DNA from: Plotosus lineatus | Lineage: Eukaryota > Chordata > Actinopteri > Siluriformes > Plotosidae | NCBI GenBank assembly: GCA_024760905.1 | Contig: CM045745.1 | Coordinates: forward strand, 1,284,001 to 1,348,000 | Direction of reading: 5' to 3' | Length of the DNA stretch: 64,000 nucleotides | Shown: piece after piece, positions 37,153 through 50,339 of the stretch | How the letters are laid out: every line of letters begins with the position of its first letter | Position numbering within the stretch: position 1 is the stretch's first letter | Made by a program: the position numbers and the translations under genes | The notes under the pieces: model-generated | What the model saw: only the letters and a program-made list of their open reading frames with translations | Database searches by the model: none | What the model was told of the DNA's origin: nothing

Positions 37153-38225
37153 AGTGAGTCGTCGACTTATGGCCGCGTTTGGTTCTGGCAGACCAGTCGT
37201 AACTCGATCTGGTCATATGTCGACTTTCTATCCAAATACACTCACGCCAAACAAAAACAGATGAATAAAACTCACACATTTAAATCTATACAGTTCATTT
37301 TCTGTAACCACTTCATCCTAATTAGGGTCGCGGGGAGGCTGGTGCCCATCCTAGCCAACTCGGGCGAGGGCAGAGTACACCCTGGACAGCTCGCCAGGCC
37401 ATCGCAGGGCGGCAACACGCTGACGGCTTTGCAGCCTACGCTTGTCGAAAGTCAGCCATGGTTCTTTTACATGCCTCACACCATAGACAGTGAGAGACAT
37501 GGCCGGCCTTTGATAACCCAGTTAACTGCACTGGGGGGGGGGCAGTGACAACCTTGTGGAGAGTGGGACTCGAACCCCCAACCTTTGGATCAGCGATCCG
37601 GCGCCTTATACCACTAGACCACCACTGCCCCTAAATCTATACATCTATTTTCAATTCCACGTCACTGTGACATGCAGCGGAGAGCCAATCCTTTCTGTAC
37701 TCCACTGTGTTGGCGGGTCCGATAACTTCAAACTCCAATTTTATTGGATTATAACAACAGCCACAGACTGCGTATGTTGTTTGGGTAAAGAGATAAATGT
37801 CCTTCGTTTTGATCGGCTCATTTCCACGAAGCCAAGCACAGCTGGCAAGCAACACAAATGGACAGACATGGAAAAACTTCAGCCCGCAGAGCAGTTCATT
37901 GCCAAAACTTGGGACACTGCAGTGTGTGAGTCCAATAAAATTAGAGTTTCAAGGTATCAGACCCGCCCACACAGAAAGGATTGGCTCTCAGCTTCGCGCC
38001 ACAGTGACATGGCATTGAAAGTAGATGAATAGATTTGCTCTGAGCAGTTAGAAAGTGAAGCTGCATTATCTCCTGCTTGGCCATTTAAGATGCTGGCGCT
38101 GCCGGCAGCACAAACAATCGTCGTGCGCAACACTCGCACTGCACCGTCATGAATCATGCTTCACCACTTTTGCGGTCGTAAAGTCGATCTGACATAACTC
38201 GCATAGGTCGTAAGTCGACGACTCA

Positions 38226-38228
<3 letters not shown>
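37152..38228. mobile_element. Foldback-like element (CAGTGAGTCGTCGACTTA ends)
   Basis: Ends CAGTGAGTCGTCGACTTATG and, inverted, CAGTGAGTCGTCGACTTACG. Inner arms are also inverted: about 37655-37765 and 37915-38030 (agccaatcctttctgt pairs with acagaaaggattggct). It is flanked on both sides by TA microsatellites. A SINE is inserted at 37293-37631. No transposase. Confidence 0.8.
37293..37631 (-). repeat. tRNA-derived SINE, second tail type, full
   Basis: The minus strand carries the A/B-box head (cactagaccaccactgcccc on +), the common body, and the gaccctaattaggatgaagt tail. It is flanked by TAAATCTATACA at 37281-37292 and 37632-37643 (identical). Confidence 0.92.
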
Positions 38229-38301
<73 letters not shown>

Positions 38302-38454
38302 GTGTGTATATGTATATGTGTGTATATGTGTATATATGTATATGTGTATATATGTATATGTATATGTGTATATATGTGTATATATGTATATGTATATGTG
38401 TATATATGTGTATATATGTATATGTATATGTGTATATATGTATATATATATATG

Positions 38455-38500
<46 letters not shown>
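38229..38500. repeat. TA tract with higher-order GTATAT pattern
   Basis: Pure TA at both margins (38230-38294 and 38461-38500). The middle has units such as tatatgtgtatatatgta repeated with 26-32 bp periodicity. Confidence 0.92.
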
Positions 38501-38503
<3 letters not shown>

Positions 38504-38730
38504 CAGCTAACTGGGTTATCAAAGGCGGGCCATGTCTGTCACTGTCTATGGTGAGAGGCATGTAAAAGAACCATTGCTGACTTTCATAAAGAGTAGGCTA
38601 CAAAGCCGTCAGCGTGTTTCTGTCCCTTACTAAAAAGGGTTGTGACAGGAAGGGCATCCGACGTAAAAACCTCTGCCAAATCAAATGTGCAAATCAGATG
38701 ATCCGCTGTGGTGACTCCCGAGTAAAAATA
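38501..38730 (+). repeat. SINE lacking its head, RTE-type tail
   Basis: Starts at cagctaactgggttatcaaa and runs through gggttgtgacaggaagggca to ccgctgtggtgactcc. The tRNA-like head is replaced by the TA tract; another TA run (38737-38780) follows. Confidence 0.85.
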
Positions 38731-38736
38731 TATTAA

Positions 38737-38784
<48 letters not shown>

Positions 38785-39100
38785 CACTCACATATCATGG
38801 AAAAAGTTAAATGATTATTGTACAATTAGCATATGCAGCATTTTTCATTAAACCCTGTAGTAAATGTTCTCATCTTCAATATTTAAAATATTTATCTTCT
38901 ATTGTGAAAAAATGTGGCTCTATGAATTTTGTAAAGTACTGCATTCTGTTTGATTAATATTTTGTAAATCTCTCATTTTTTTTGGTTTGCTTTTTTTTTT
39001 TTTTTTTTTTTGTTCCTGTTTATTCTGAACCAATTGCTCATTCTTTCGGAGATACCAACCAGTCAGATTGTGCTATTCCTATGTAGTTTAAATTGGCTTG
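38785..39100. other. Intron, no gene
   Basis: AT-rich with a long poly-T at 38992-39011. I see nothing else. Confidence 0.55.
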
Positions 39101-39104
39101 GATA

Positions 39105-39294
39105 CACAATGAGCGACATGGTGGCAAAGTGATCTTGGGTTCGAGTCACCGGGTTTTTAATTTGCATGTTCTTCACATGCTTGTGTGGGTTTTCTACCAC
39201 AGAACTGTTCAGGGTGTACCCTGCCTTTGTTCTGAGATAGCCTCCCCGTGACTCTAATAAGATTTCGCAATTCATCAGATGGATGGATGGATGT
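39105..39294 (+). repeat. Degenerate tRNA-derived SINE with GATG tail
   Basis: Box-B-like gggttcgagtcac, then tttgcatgttcttcacatgc and gttcagggtgtaccctgcct, and a final GATG run. This is a widespread fish SINE plan; the A box is decayed. Confidence 0.6.
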
Positions 39295-40040
39295 ACACTC
39301 GTTGAGATTGCAGGCTGTTACTATTTGAAACATTTGATCTTGGTTTATTTTTTGAAGCCTTAATTTATCTATATAATTTCTTTCATCACTCCTACCTCTG
39401 TAATCAGTCCTGGCTTCTTTTTAAGACACTTATCATTTATTTTAGCTCAGTTCTTCATCTTTTACTACTTGCAGCTAATTTTCTGCATGTTCTTATTTTA
39501 AAAGGCGATAGCTCTCTGTCTGTAATCCATCATATGGTCTTGCTCAACTGTTCTAGTCCTGGTGCGTGTAGCTTCAGTTTATTCCTGCCTGTTGTATGTG
39601 AGCTGTTTTCTAATCCTCAACCGAAATAAGTGTCTTATGTGTCCCTCGTATCTTAAATCACATGCTATTGTTGTCTTCTTACTTTGAACCGGAGCCATTA
39701 TTAAAGAACATCCTTCTTGATGAATGGTTTAGTATTATATCCTTCTGTCCAGCTAACACTGACGATATTTCTTCCGCCTGAAATAGGCTACATACATCAT
39801 ACTATAAGGAATGGACCAGTTAGGCTTGTGACTCATCTTTTACTTGTATGGTTATTTTCCTTTCTGTTAATCCAGCTTAAACAAAAAACACAAAATTTAC
39901 ATCATAAATTTCAGTTGAGATTGTGGACCTAATACATGATTTGATGTCTATGACGATGTATATGGTGGCTTTGAGATCTACTTGCAAAGTCCTGACGTTC
40001 AGAATTCTTTGATTAATATAATCAAAAAGTCAAAAATAAA
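39295..40040. other. Intron, no gene
   Basis: Ordinary intron sequence with no recognised feature. Confidence 0.5.
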
Positions 40041-40042
40041 TA

Positions 40043-40757
40043 CAGTGGTACCTTGACTTACGAGTGTCCCTCAGAGTAAACTTTCCATGATATGAGCTTC
40101 GATCCCAACAAAAATCTGCCCGATCCAATCAGCAAATTTTCAACTTACGAGCTCTGCTTGGGAAATGGCTTTTCTGGGCTGATTAGCCTTGTATTCTTCC
40201 ACATGTATTCGTTCAACACTCCGAGAACGCCTTGTGCAGTGCTTCTCAATTATTTTCTGTGATGCCCCCTGTAGGAAGAACAACCCCCCCCCCTCCCAGT
40301 GTCCCACCTGCGACTGTAAACAGTGTTTACTGCAGTTCATATTTTTTGCTCCGTGCTTTTTCCCTACACCATAGCGCGACACAGAGCGCCACTGCCCCTG
40401 TTATGGGGGATGCGCAACCACTTAAGGTTGGTCCACTATGTTTAAAAAAGTATGTTCCCCAGGGTCATACGCACCAATTAGCCTCGTGAAAACAGTTTAA
40501 AAATCCAAAAAATAAATAAACAAACAAAAAGTAAATATATATACAGATGGTCCCCGACTTACGTTTTTAATTGGTTCCTGATGGCCGAACGTTAGTTGAA
40601 AGTGAACGTAAGTTGTTAGTGACGTATGACATGTGACGTATGATGCTCATACTGTACTATACATCCATAAATACCATAACTGTATCTCATAAAACACCCC
40701 TAAATCAATTATTATAAACATAACATTGTAAAATAACATCAAATGTGTTTGTGTGTA

Positions 40758-40814
<57 letters not shown>

Positions 40815-41167
40815 GTATATGTATGTATATATTAGTGTAAGTTAATGTTAAGTGTTTTCCTTAAGTTCAGACGCGTTTACTGTATTGTTTATTGACTTAT
40901 TGTTTTATTAGTTATTGTTAATTACAGTATTATTAATGTCACTGTACATGTGTTATTATTGTGAAATGTTTATTGTTATGTTTATCTGAAATATAGTACA
41001 TCAGGAAATACATGTTAGTATCAGGTTATATGATTTTGGGATTGGGTTGGAACGGATTAATTGGTTTTCTATTGTTTACGATGAGAATATTTGTTTCATC
41101 TAATGAACGTTTCCACTTACGAGCTCGCCCTCGGAACGAATTAATTTTGTGAGTCGAGGTACCACTG
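40043..41167. mobile_element. CAGTGGTACC-type element, with a second element inside
   Basis: The ends cagtggtaccttgacttacg and, inverted, cagtggtacctcgactcaca have TA on both sides (40041-40042 and 41168-41169). Inside, 40548 starts a fragment of the CAGACGCTCC-type family followed by GT/TA repeats (40741-40815). A hAT-like end (cagtgcttctcaattatt) is at about 40237. Confidence 0.75.
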
Positions 41168-41169
41168 TA

Positions 41170-42568
41170 TAGTAATGTCAATGACTGGCCACGATATTTA
41201 ACATGAAATTCAAAAAAGAAAAGCAACATGTTGAATTGTGGCAGCAGACAGAAGCTCACTTTGATGTCTCATCGGAGTTTTATGACAATGAGGCACAAAG
41301 AGACACAGCATGAAGCAAAATAGCAGATAAAATACAGCTTCGCGTATCCTTGTTACATAAAGTACACTTTGAGGAGTTGGCATTCATGTTGTCATCCTTT
41401 TAGCCAGCCCTGATTTCTCTTGTTCATGTTTTTGAAGTCATTTCTGCAAGAATAGCATTTTCTACTGGTATGCCAAGCATTTGTTTCTGTTTATGTAACA
41501 AACTCCGTGCATGAACCCAGATTGAGCTAATGCAGGCTGTAAGTAAGTAGAACATGGATTCAACATGAAAACAGAAAAAAATACTATCATTACACCAAGT
41601 CCATTGTATGTGATATTTAACAAATATTCACTGAAATTCGGGCGGATGCCACTGAATAGTTTATTTTGACCCATTTTAAATCATGACAAACTCAAACCAC
41701 GAGACTGCAAACTGAAAAAAGTGACCGGAGCAATATTCAGTCATTTTCCATTCAGGATGATACAGAAAGTTATTTGGTTGAGGGCTGTTGGAGCAGCTGT
41801 CATCTCGGAATTCAAAAACATTATTTAAAGCCGGCAATGCTTAAATCAAAAGAGCGGGCAATCACATTTTCCCATGATCATTTGGAACAGGCCATTGTCA
41901 TCATCGGAAAAGAGAAACCATAATTGTTTTTCTCATGTTTTGGCGTAGTACTAAAACATGTTTCTAGCACATGCTTTAGTTATTTCTTTCTGTGAAGCAT
42001 GTGCTAAACGGATGTTGTTGGATACACAATGTTTGGCTCAGGTCGAGGCGTATCTTATTTTACTTTTCTCACAGAATTAGAACACTTTAATGGTCCCAGA
42101 GGAAATTGTGTAATTAATTTTTCATGCTTCTGTGCAGAATGTACGTAAACTGAGAGATTTACAGAGACATCGTTCCTCTCCCGAATATGCACGTTCTGAC
42201 ATTTCATGATGTGAAATTTAAGAAAAGAACATAAAATCTAATTTTAGTGATGTTCCAAAGTAATGTGCATGTATAATAAAGTAGCTATGCATCAGGCCTG
42301 GTGGATTATACTCTGTAACTGTTACCCTCCTGGGTAGTGCATATACTGATGAATATCTGTGGAATCCTAGCGGAATTTTATTCGATAATTTATCCCGATA
42401 TTTTATTCCTTGTAGCAAATGGTCCTTTCTAAAGGCTGTGGAAATCACACAGTATGAAACCAGCATCAGTGAATTGATATTGTCTTTTTGTTTGTGTGTG
42501 TATTTATATATGCCTCAGTGTCAATTGTTCATATGAAATGAGTTTGTTTATGTGCTGCTTTGTAACAG
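41170..42568. other. Intron, no gene
   Basis: Ordinary intron sequence up to the exon; no recognised element or open frame. Confidence 0.5.
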
Positions 42569-42670
42569 GATCCTGACCACGCTCCTAGATAAGTCTGATG
42601 ACCCTCAAGTTATTTCTGTTGCTGCTCATGATGTGGGAGAGTACGTACGACATTACCCTCGTGGTAAAAG
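42569..42670 (+). CDS. ATP6V1H: ATP6V1H exon, [14 protein letters not shown] to YPRGK
   Basis: The acceptor TTGTAACAG ends at 42568 and the donor GTAAGT starts at 42671. The first base completes Lys and the last two bases open an Arg codon. The peptide matches the human C-terminal domain, including [16 protein letters not shown], an invariant block in subunit H. Human has ILTKLLEVSDDPQVLAVAAH, so the changes here are confined to loop and surface positions. It is too short and too AT-flanked to appear as a long open frame but is unambiguous by homology and splice signals. Confidence 0.96.
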
Positions 42671-42734
42671 GTAAGTTAGTCTGATACCAATCCAGATACA
42701 CAGGTTACATTTTTATTTGCTTTCTCAGGCTTCA

Positions 42735-42737
<3 letters not shown>

Positions 42738-42783
<46 letters not shown>

Positions 42784-42785
42784 TG
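42738..42785. repeat. GT microsatellite
   Basis: About 22 GT units 70 bp downstream of an exon. A hAT-like right end (ggttaagaaccactg) lies at about 43099-43113. Confidence 0.95.
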
Positions 42786-43133
42786 TGTCTGTGTATGTAT
42801 ATATATATATTAAACATTTAAAAATTATGCATAAAATGTAAATAAAATATAAATATACACAAATACAGATGCACGTGCATGCACTCGGTTGCACGCCTCA
42901 CATAAAAATGTAAGTAGTTTTGACGGGCAGAGTTCATGAATTGTATTGGTTTTGTTCTTTGAACACAGTGATGGTAATACACAGTTCAGTTTAGTGAACT
43001 CAGTAAAAACCTATGTCTTGAAAAAAAATAATATTTTAATTTTCAATAAAGAAGGGTTCGGTGATTAAAAACTGGTGGTGTTCAGTACCGCCAACAAGGT
43101 TAAGAACCACTGATGTGTGTGTGTGTGTGTGTG

Positions 43134-43176
<43 letters not shown>

Positions 43177-43190
43177 ATTACAAACCATTA

Positions 43191-43905
<715 letters not shown>

Positions 43906-44440
43906 ACTCAGATTGGGTCTGGCGGAACACAAAAGATAAGAATGCAGAAAAACACTTCATGACCACTGTGAAGTTTGGGAGAGGATCAGTGGTGCTGTGG
44001 GTCCTGTTTCTCTTCCAGATGCAGTGGGAACCTTGTTAGGGTGCAGGGCATCATGAATGCTTTGAAATACCAGGATATTTTAAATCAAAGTCTGGTCAAA
44101 ATCAGCCCAAAAGCTGACAATGAGTCATCACAAGTTCTTTCAGCTAGATAATGACCGTAAACATGTGGGGGAAAAAATCTACACAAAAATGGTTCACCAG
44201 ACACAGAATCAAGCTCTTCCCATGGCCATCTCAGTCCCCAGACCTCAACCCCATTGAAAACCTTCGAAGTGGAGCTGAAGAGGAGAGGACCAGGTTGTTG
44301 TGTGATTTAGAGAGATTGTGCATAGAGGTCCGGTTGAGGATCCCTATTCTGTATTCTCCCATCTTATGAAAGATTATACATGCTGTTTTGCTGGTAAAAG
44401 TGGTTCTACAAAGTATTCACATCAGAGGGGCTAATAATTG
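43906..44440 (+). pseudogene. Tc1-like transposase fragment
   Basis: Broken frames give TVKFGRGSVVLW (first half) and then HVGKKSTQKWF-like and WPSQSPDLNPIENL around the second and third catalytic positions. It has many stops and no terminal repeats were found. Confidence 0.75.
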
Positions 44441-45138
44441 TGGCGCACATGATTTGAGGTAAAATAATTATTTCTTAATGTGGGTTTTTGTCATGCTGAA
44501 TAAATTCATTGAATTAAAGGTTGGACTTTGTTCTTGTTTTCATTGTGGTCTGATATTATTTTGAAAAAAACTTGAATTTATTAGAAGTGAAAGAACACAC
44601 CTTAACCTGTATGGAATAAAAAGATAGAGTGGGACAGGAGTAATTATCCAGAATAATTTCTCATCTCCAGGGGTTCTGCACCTCTGGTTCTTAAATAAAT
44701 TGTGTTTGTTCTCATAATGTGAAGAGAGCATATGTTTCTTCTCAGTGACCTTCATGCTTTTGTATTTTTCCAATGCGTTTGAATAGTTTCTGTAATTTAA
44801 ATTACTGATACAGTAGGCCCTTGACTATTTGCAGTTTTGCACCCACGGTTGGAGTATTCGCTGACTGCCGAGCAACCGGCACGTGATTCAAATTCAGCCA
44901 ATGGCTGCCCTCCTTTCTCCTGATTGGTTGAGCTGATGTCCTGCCCTTTTTTCCTCATTCGTGCACAAGTTGTCAATGAGCCTCTTTTTTGTGTGTGTTT
45001 TAATTACCAGTTAAGCTTTATGATACCACTCAAACGCTGTGCGTCTTCTCTGGCTAAGCGATAGAAAACGTTGGATGTCTCTTCTGAAGAAATAAGACTT
45101 TCTCCTGAGAAACGATGGTTTTCTCTGAACTGTTGTAT
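44441..45138. other. Intron with a CAGTAGGCCC-type element end
   Basis: A pogo-like end starts at about 44812 (cagtaggcccttgactattt). The rest is ordinary intron. Confidence 0.5.
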
Positions 45139-46242
45139 TAAAATCTTTTTCAATTATTATTCCAGTACAGTACCTAAGTTCATGTTTATGCGTGAGATTT
45201 TATGTTCTGTAGCATGTCTAACAAACGATACCAAAAGGATCAACTTTATTACAGTACTCTTCATGTCCTTTTACATTGAACTTCGAGTGACGTCTCCAAG
45301 ATGGCGTTGCCCAGAGGGCGATGTTGCGGAATTCTCAGGGTCAAATTGTTTCTTTGTTCGTTTTAATTTGTTTTATTTGTTGTTTTGTTTGTTCATGGTT
45401 TGCTCTATGCTCGTCTATGACCGGTCGACTCTACTCCAGCTATAAGATCGGAGTATCTTCGGGCGTGTATAACTAAGCACACTCAGCTGGGCTTGTTAAC
45501 CGGGATGCGGCTAGCAGAGCTAATATGCTATGGTAGGCAGCTCAATGCGCGCCGCACCCCAGCGGACAAGAAGCCCAGATGGGAAGGGGCCGAACGACGA
45601 CTCCGGTGCTTGGGATTGCAGGGGATGAAGGCCATGTAGCCAGCTGGAGCAATCGCCTCATTGGGTGTCCTCTCCACGAGCCATGTTTCACAGAAACACA
45701 GACCTGTAGATCCCTCTGCGCTGCAATCTGAGCATGAAGCTCGTCCATCTTCTTTCACAGGGACTGATCATTTTCAAGTAGTATGGCCGGAAGTGCTAAC
45801 CAAGCCTGTGAGAACTCCACCTGGGCTTAGCCGGTAACCGCTAGCTAACCGCTAGCATTGAGCTGCCATAGCATATAAGCTCAAGATAGAAGTTGTTGCG
45901 TGCTTAGTTGCCCAAAGCTGACGCTGCTCATAGCTGTAGTAGGGTTGACCGATCATAGACGAGAATAGTACAAAACATGAACAAACAAATAAAACAAATT
46001 AAAACGAACAACAAAACAATTTGACTCAGAGAATTCCGCGACGTTGCCCTCTAGGCAGCGCCATCTTGGACACGTCACTCCAAGACGTCACTCCAAGTTC
46101 AATGTAAAAGGACATGAAGCGTAATAAAGTTTATCCTTTTGGTATCATTTGTTAAACATGCTACAGAACATAAAATCTCACGCACAAACATTCTAAGAAT
46201 TAACTTAGGTTCTGTACTGGAATAATAATTGAAAAAGACTTT
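45139..46242. repeat. Large foldback: about 400-bp inverted arms around a 300-bp core
   Basis: Left arm about 45139-45549 and right arm about 45856-46242 are diverged reverse complements. For example, aaaaggacatgaagcgtaat pairs with the segment at 45242-45275, and the arms share ccaagatggcg. The core (45550-45855), on the minus strand, reads LCFCETWLVERTPNEAIAPA, a LINE endonuclease-like segment similar to that of the LINE at 57511-60040. Confidence 0.8.
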
Positions 46243-46615
46243 AAAACGAGTGCTTAACAACAATATATGCTGTATTATGTTATTTTTATCATCAATAAAA
46301 ATAAGAGTAAAAATTGAAAGTTTTTTCTTAATCATTACTATATTTTACTACATTCAATACTGTATTATGAGTAAGACTGTCTATAGATTGTGTTTAAGAA
46401 GCATAGCATGTAAAAAAAAGCATTCACAGATACAGTAGGCCGCCCTCGACATTGACATCGCCCTTTCCTTACGAGGTAATGCTTCCTGGACTGTTTCAGT
46501 TTTACTTGGTTGGGACTATGCAGCACCTTCCTACTCAGCTCTTCAATGAGCTGTTTCAAGATTTCAAATGTTTGGTTACAGTCAAGTGAACTCAGGGAAA
46601 GACCCCCTCCCTCCC

Positions 46616-49600
46616 ACAGGGTGCTGATGGAAATTGGACTACTGTTGGTCGAATACATCGAAGGAGGAGAGGTGGGAGGCGTGTCCGTAGCCAGAGAGAG
46701 AAGAGGAAAATCACGAGTCTAGGACTGAGAGTAGGGACTTTGAATCTTGGAACCATACAAGGAAAAGATAGAGAGCTGGTTGACATGATGCAGAGGAGGA
46801 AGGTGGACGAGAAGAGAAATGGAGTAGGAGTCATCTTGAAGGAGGGGTTTGTCAGGAATGTTCTAGAAGTGAAAAGGGTGTCAGACAGAGTGATGAGTCT
46901 CAAGTTAAAAATTGAAGGTGTGATGCTCAATGTTGTTAGTGCTTATGCCCCACAGACGGATGTGAGCTAAAAGAGAAGGAGAGATTCTGGAGTGACTTAG
47001 CTGAAGTGATGCAGAGTACCCCCAGAGGTGAAAGAGTGGTCATTGGTGCAGACTTCAATGAACATGTTGGTGCAGGCAACAGAGGTGACGAGGAAGTGAT
47101 GGGCAGGTTTGGTATCCGGGACAGGAACACAGAAGGACAGATGCTGATCGATTTTGCAAAAAGGATGGACATTGCTGTGGTAAATACTTTCTTCAAGAAG
47201 AAACAGGAGCATAGGGTGACTTATAACAGCGGAGGTAGGAAAACAGAGGTAGACTACATCTTGTGTAGGCGATGTAATTTGAAGGAAATCAGTGACCGCA
47301 AAGTCGTAGTGGGTGAAAGTGTTGCCAAACAGCATAGGATGGTGGTATGCAGGATGATGCTGATGGTGAGGAAGGTGAAGAAGGCAAAGGCAGAGCAGAA
47401 AACAAAGTGGTGTAAGTTGAAAAAGGAAGAGGGTCGTGTTTTCTTCAAGGAGGAGTTGAAACAGGCTTTGGGTGGTCAGGAAGTGCTTCCAGATGACTGG
47501 ACAACCACAGCAAATGTGATCAGGGACACAGGTAGGAGAGTACTTGGTGTGTCCTCTGGAAGGACAGTAGATAAGGAGACTTGTTGGTGGAATGAGGAAG
47601 TGCAGGAGTGTGTACAAAGGAAGTGGTTAGCTAAGAAGAAGTGGGACATTGAGAGGACAGAAGAGAGTAAACAGGAATACAGGGCGACACAGCATAAGGC
47701 GAAAGTAGCAGTGGCTAAGGCCAAACAGAGGGCGTATGATGACTTGTATGATAGGTTGGACAGTAAAGAGGGAGAAAATGATTTATACAGGTTGGCACAG
47801 CAGAGAAATAGAGATGGGAGGGACGTGCAGCAAGTTAGATTGATAACGGACAGAGAGGGAAATGTATTGACTGATGACAGAAGTGTGCTGGGAAGATGGA
47901 AAGAGTACTTTGAAGAGCTGATGAATGAGGAAAATGAGAGAGAAAAAAGAGTAGAAGAGGTGACCATTAAGGACCAGGAAGTAGCAAAGATTAGTAAGGG
48001 TGAAGTGAGGAGAGCATTGAAGAGGATGAAGAATGGAAAGGCAGTTGGCCCTAATGATAGTATATGTGGAGGTATGGAAGTGTCTTGGAGAGGTAGCAGT
48101 AAATTTTCTGACAAGAACATTCAACAAGGTCTTAGAGAGTGAGCAGATGCCGGAGGAATGGAGAAGTGGCTGGTGCCCATTTTTAAGAACAAGGGAGATG
48201 TGCAGAGGTCAGCATTTGTGATCAACAGTTTGGTTTCATGCCAAGAAAGAGCACCACAGATCCAATGTTTGCTTTCAGGATGTTAATAGGGAAGTACAGA
48301 GAAGGTCAGAGGGAACTGCATTGTGCCTTTGTGGATCTGAAAAAAGCATGTGACAGGGTGCCAAGAGAAGAACTGTGGTATTGCATGAGGAAGTCTGGAG
48401 TGGCAGAGAAGTATGTTAGAGTGGTGCAGGACCAATGTTCCCTCTAATTTTTCATACGTCTTGGCGTACAGACAACCTCCCTGAGCACACTGAGGACCAC
48501 TGTGAGCAACATCAGAAGTGCTCGCTGTGGCCACACACCACTATCACACCTGAGGTCATAGAAAGTTTCATGGCTTTTTAAACAGTTTTATAGCTGACAT
48601 CATTTTCCTCCCTGAATTTGATATATATGACTGGCATTTAGTGTACTGTCATGTCTGTGCTCTCATCTACTATCAGGGTAGGCCAGGGTGCATTTTTAAC
48701 CTTACACATAGTCTCATTCTGCACTACCTCATTGATTCAGTTCACAAATTCAAAGGCATAGTTTTTGCTTCGCCAGCTTTTCTGGTATACTCACATACTT
48801 TGCGCAGTTCTTTTGTACTTTGGTTTGGGAAGTCGACGTATCACTGACTGCCCGCTCGTTTCGCCATGATAAGAGGTTAGCATTAGCGTCACTTAACTCC
48901 GCCGCACTGTTATTATTGTTATGGAACGTGTATGAGCAGAGCACATGCGAAAGTACTGTCAGTGCCGTGACTGGCTGCGTAGTGTAATTGCATCGTATCG
49001 TATGATTGGCTGGACACCTGTTACTCACTGAATTACACAACAAAATGATACAGAAAAAAAGTTATACTGTACAGTATACTGTATCTAATTCATTTGCAGT
49101 GCGTTCACTGTGCTGGATAGGTTTTGTTGTGCGCTGAGAGTGTGCGACCAGTGTGCAATTGCGCAGTTGCGCAGCTTAGAGGGAACACTGTGCAGGACAT
49201 GGATGAGAGATGTAAGACAGTGGTGAGGTGTGCTGTCTGCGTGACCGACGAATTCAAGGTGGATGTGGGACTGCATCAAGGATCAGCTCTGAGCCCCTTC
49301 TTGTTTGCGATGGTGATGGACAGGCTGACAGACGAGGTTAGGCAAGAATCTCCATGGACTATAATGTTTGCAGATGACATTGTGATCTGTAGTGAGAGCA
49401 GAGGGACAAGTGGAGGAAAATCTAGAGAGGTGGAGGTATGCCCTGGAAAGGAGAGGAATGAAGGTTAGCCTCAGAAAATCAGAATACATGTGTGTGAATG
49501 AGAAGGACCCAGGAGGAACGGTGATGTTACAGGGAACAGAGATAACGAAGGTGGAGGATTTTAAGTACTTAGGCTCAACAATCCAGAGCAATGGAGAGTG

Positions 49601-50149
49601 TGGAAAAGAGGTGAAGAAGCGTGTGCAGGCAGGCTGGAATGGTTGGAGAAAAGTGTCCGGTGTGATGTGTGATAGGAGAGTGTCAGCAAGAATGAAAGGA
49701 AAAGTGTACAAGATGGTGGTGAGGCCAGTGATGTTGTATGGCTTAGAAACAGTGGCGCTGAGGAAAAGGCAGGAGGTAGAGCTGGAGGTAGCAGAGATGA
49801 AAATGTTGAGGTTCTCTCTGGGAGTAACGAGGATGGATAGTATCAGAAATTAGTACATCAGAGGGACAGCACATGTAAGACGTTTTGGAGACAAAGTCAG
49901 AGAGGCTAGATTGAGATGGTTTGGACATGTACAGAGGAGGGATAGTGAGTATATTGGCAGTAGGACGCTGAGGTTGGAACTACCAGGCAGAAGGCCTAGA
50001 GGAAGACCAAATAAGAGATTTATGGATGTGGTGAAGGAAGACATGACAGTCATTGGAGGAAGAGAAGAAAATGCAGAGGACAGGGTAAGATGGAGGCGGA
50101 TGGTTTGCTGTGGCGACCCCTGAAGGGAACAGCCGTAAGGAAAAGAAGA
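46616..50149 (+). pseudogene. RTE LINE copy C, split by a hAT element
   Basis: 5'-truncated start at the acagggtgctg point. One frame (47006-48142, 378 codons) covers the endonuclease C-terminal part (VVIGADFNEHVGAGNRGDEE; DYILCRRCNLKEISD; AKQHRMVVCR) and RT start. It lacks 64 bp of RT near 48204. After the hAT insertion the RT resumes ([21 protein letters not shown]), followed by the C-terminal domain to CGDP at about 50121. A TAG replaces a sense codon near 49852. It ends 190 bp before an ATP6V1H exon. Confidence 0.93.
48433..49190. mobile_element. Nonautonomous hAT element, 758 bp, exact insertion
   Basis: Ends CAATGTTCCCTCTAA and TTAGAGGGAACACTG (one mismatch). The 8-bp target duplication TGCAGGAC is identical at 48425-48432 and 49191-49198. 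Uninterrupted RTE copies at 29016 and 57206 show the target once, so the empty site is known. No transposase frame. Confidence 0.95.
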
Positions 50150-50339
50150 CTGCTCCTGCAGTGTAGATACCTTCTGTTTGTCTCTTTCCAGACTTTGCTT
50201 GTCTATGGATTTGGTGCACTGTGTTGTTTTAATTGTGGAATGCTAAACACACTCAGAGTTGTCTCTGCACTGTGGTCATTTTATTTTACTTTGATTTGCT
50301 TTCTCTTGGATTTATCTCACTTTTTTTCCTCCTCATCAG

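Noticed and set aside
38228..38561. Long open frames of repeating Tyr-Ile, Cys-Val and Met in all phases
   Set aside because: They are translations of TA/GT microsatellite and carry no coding signal; the same holds at 1661, 6763, 37058 and 43367.
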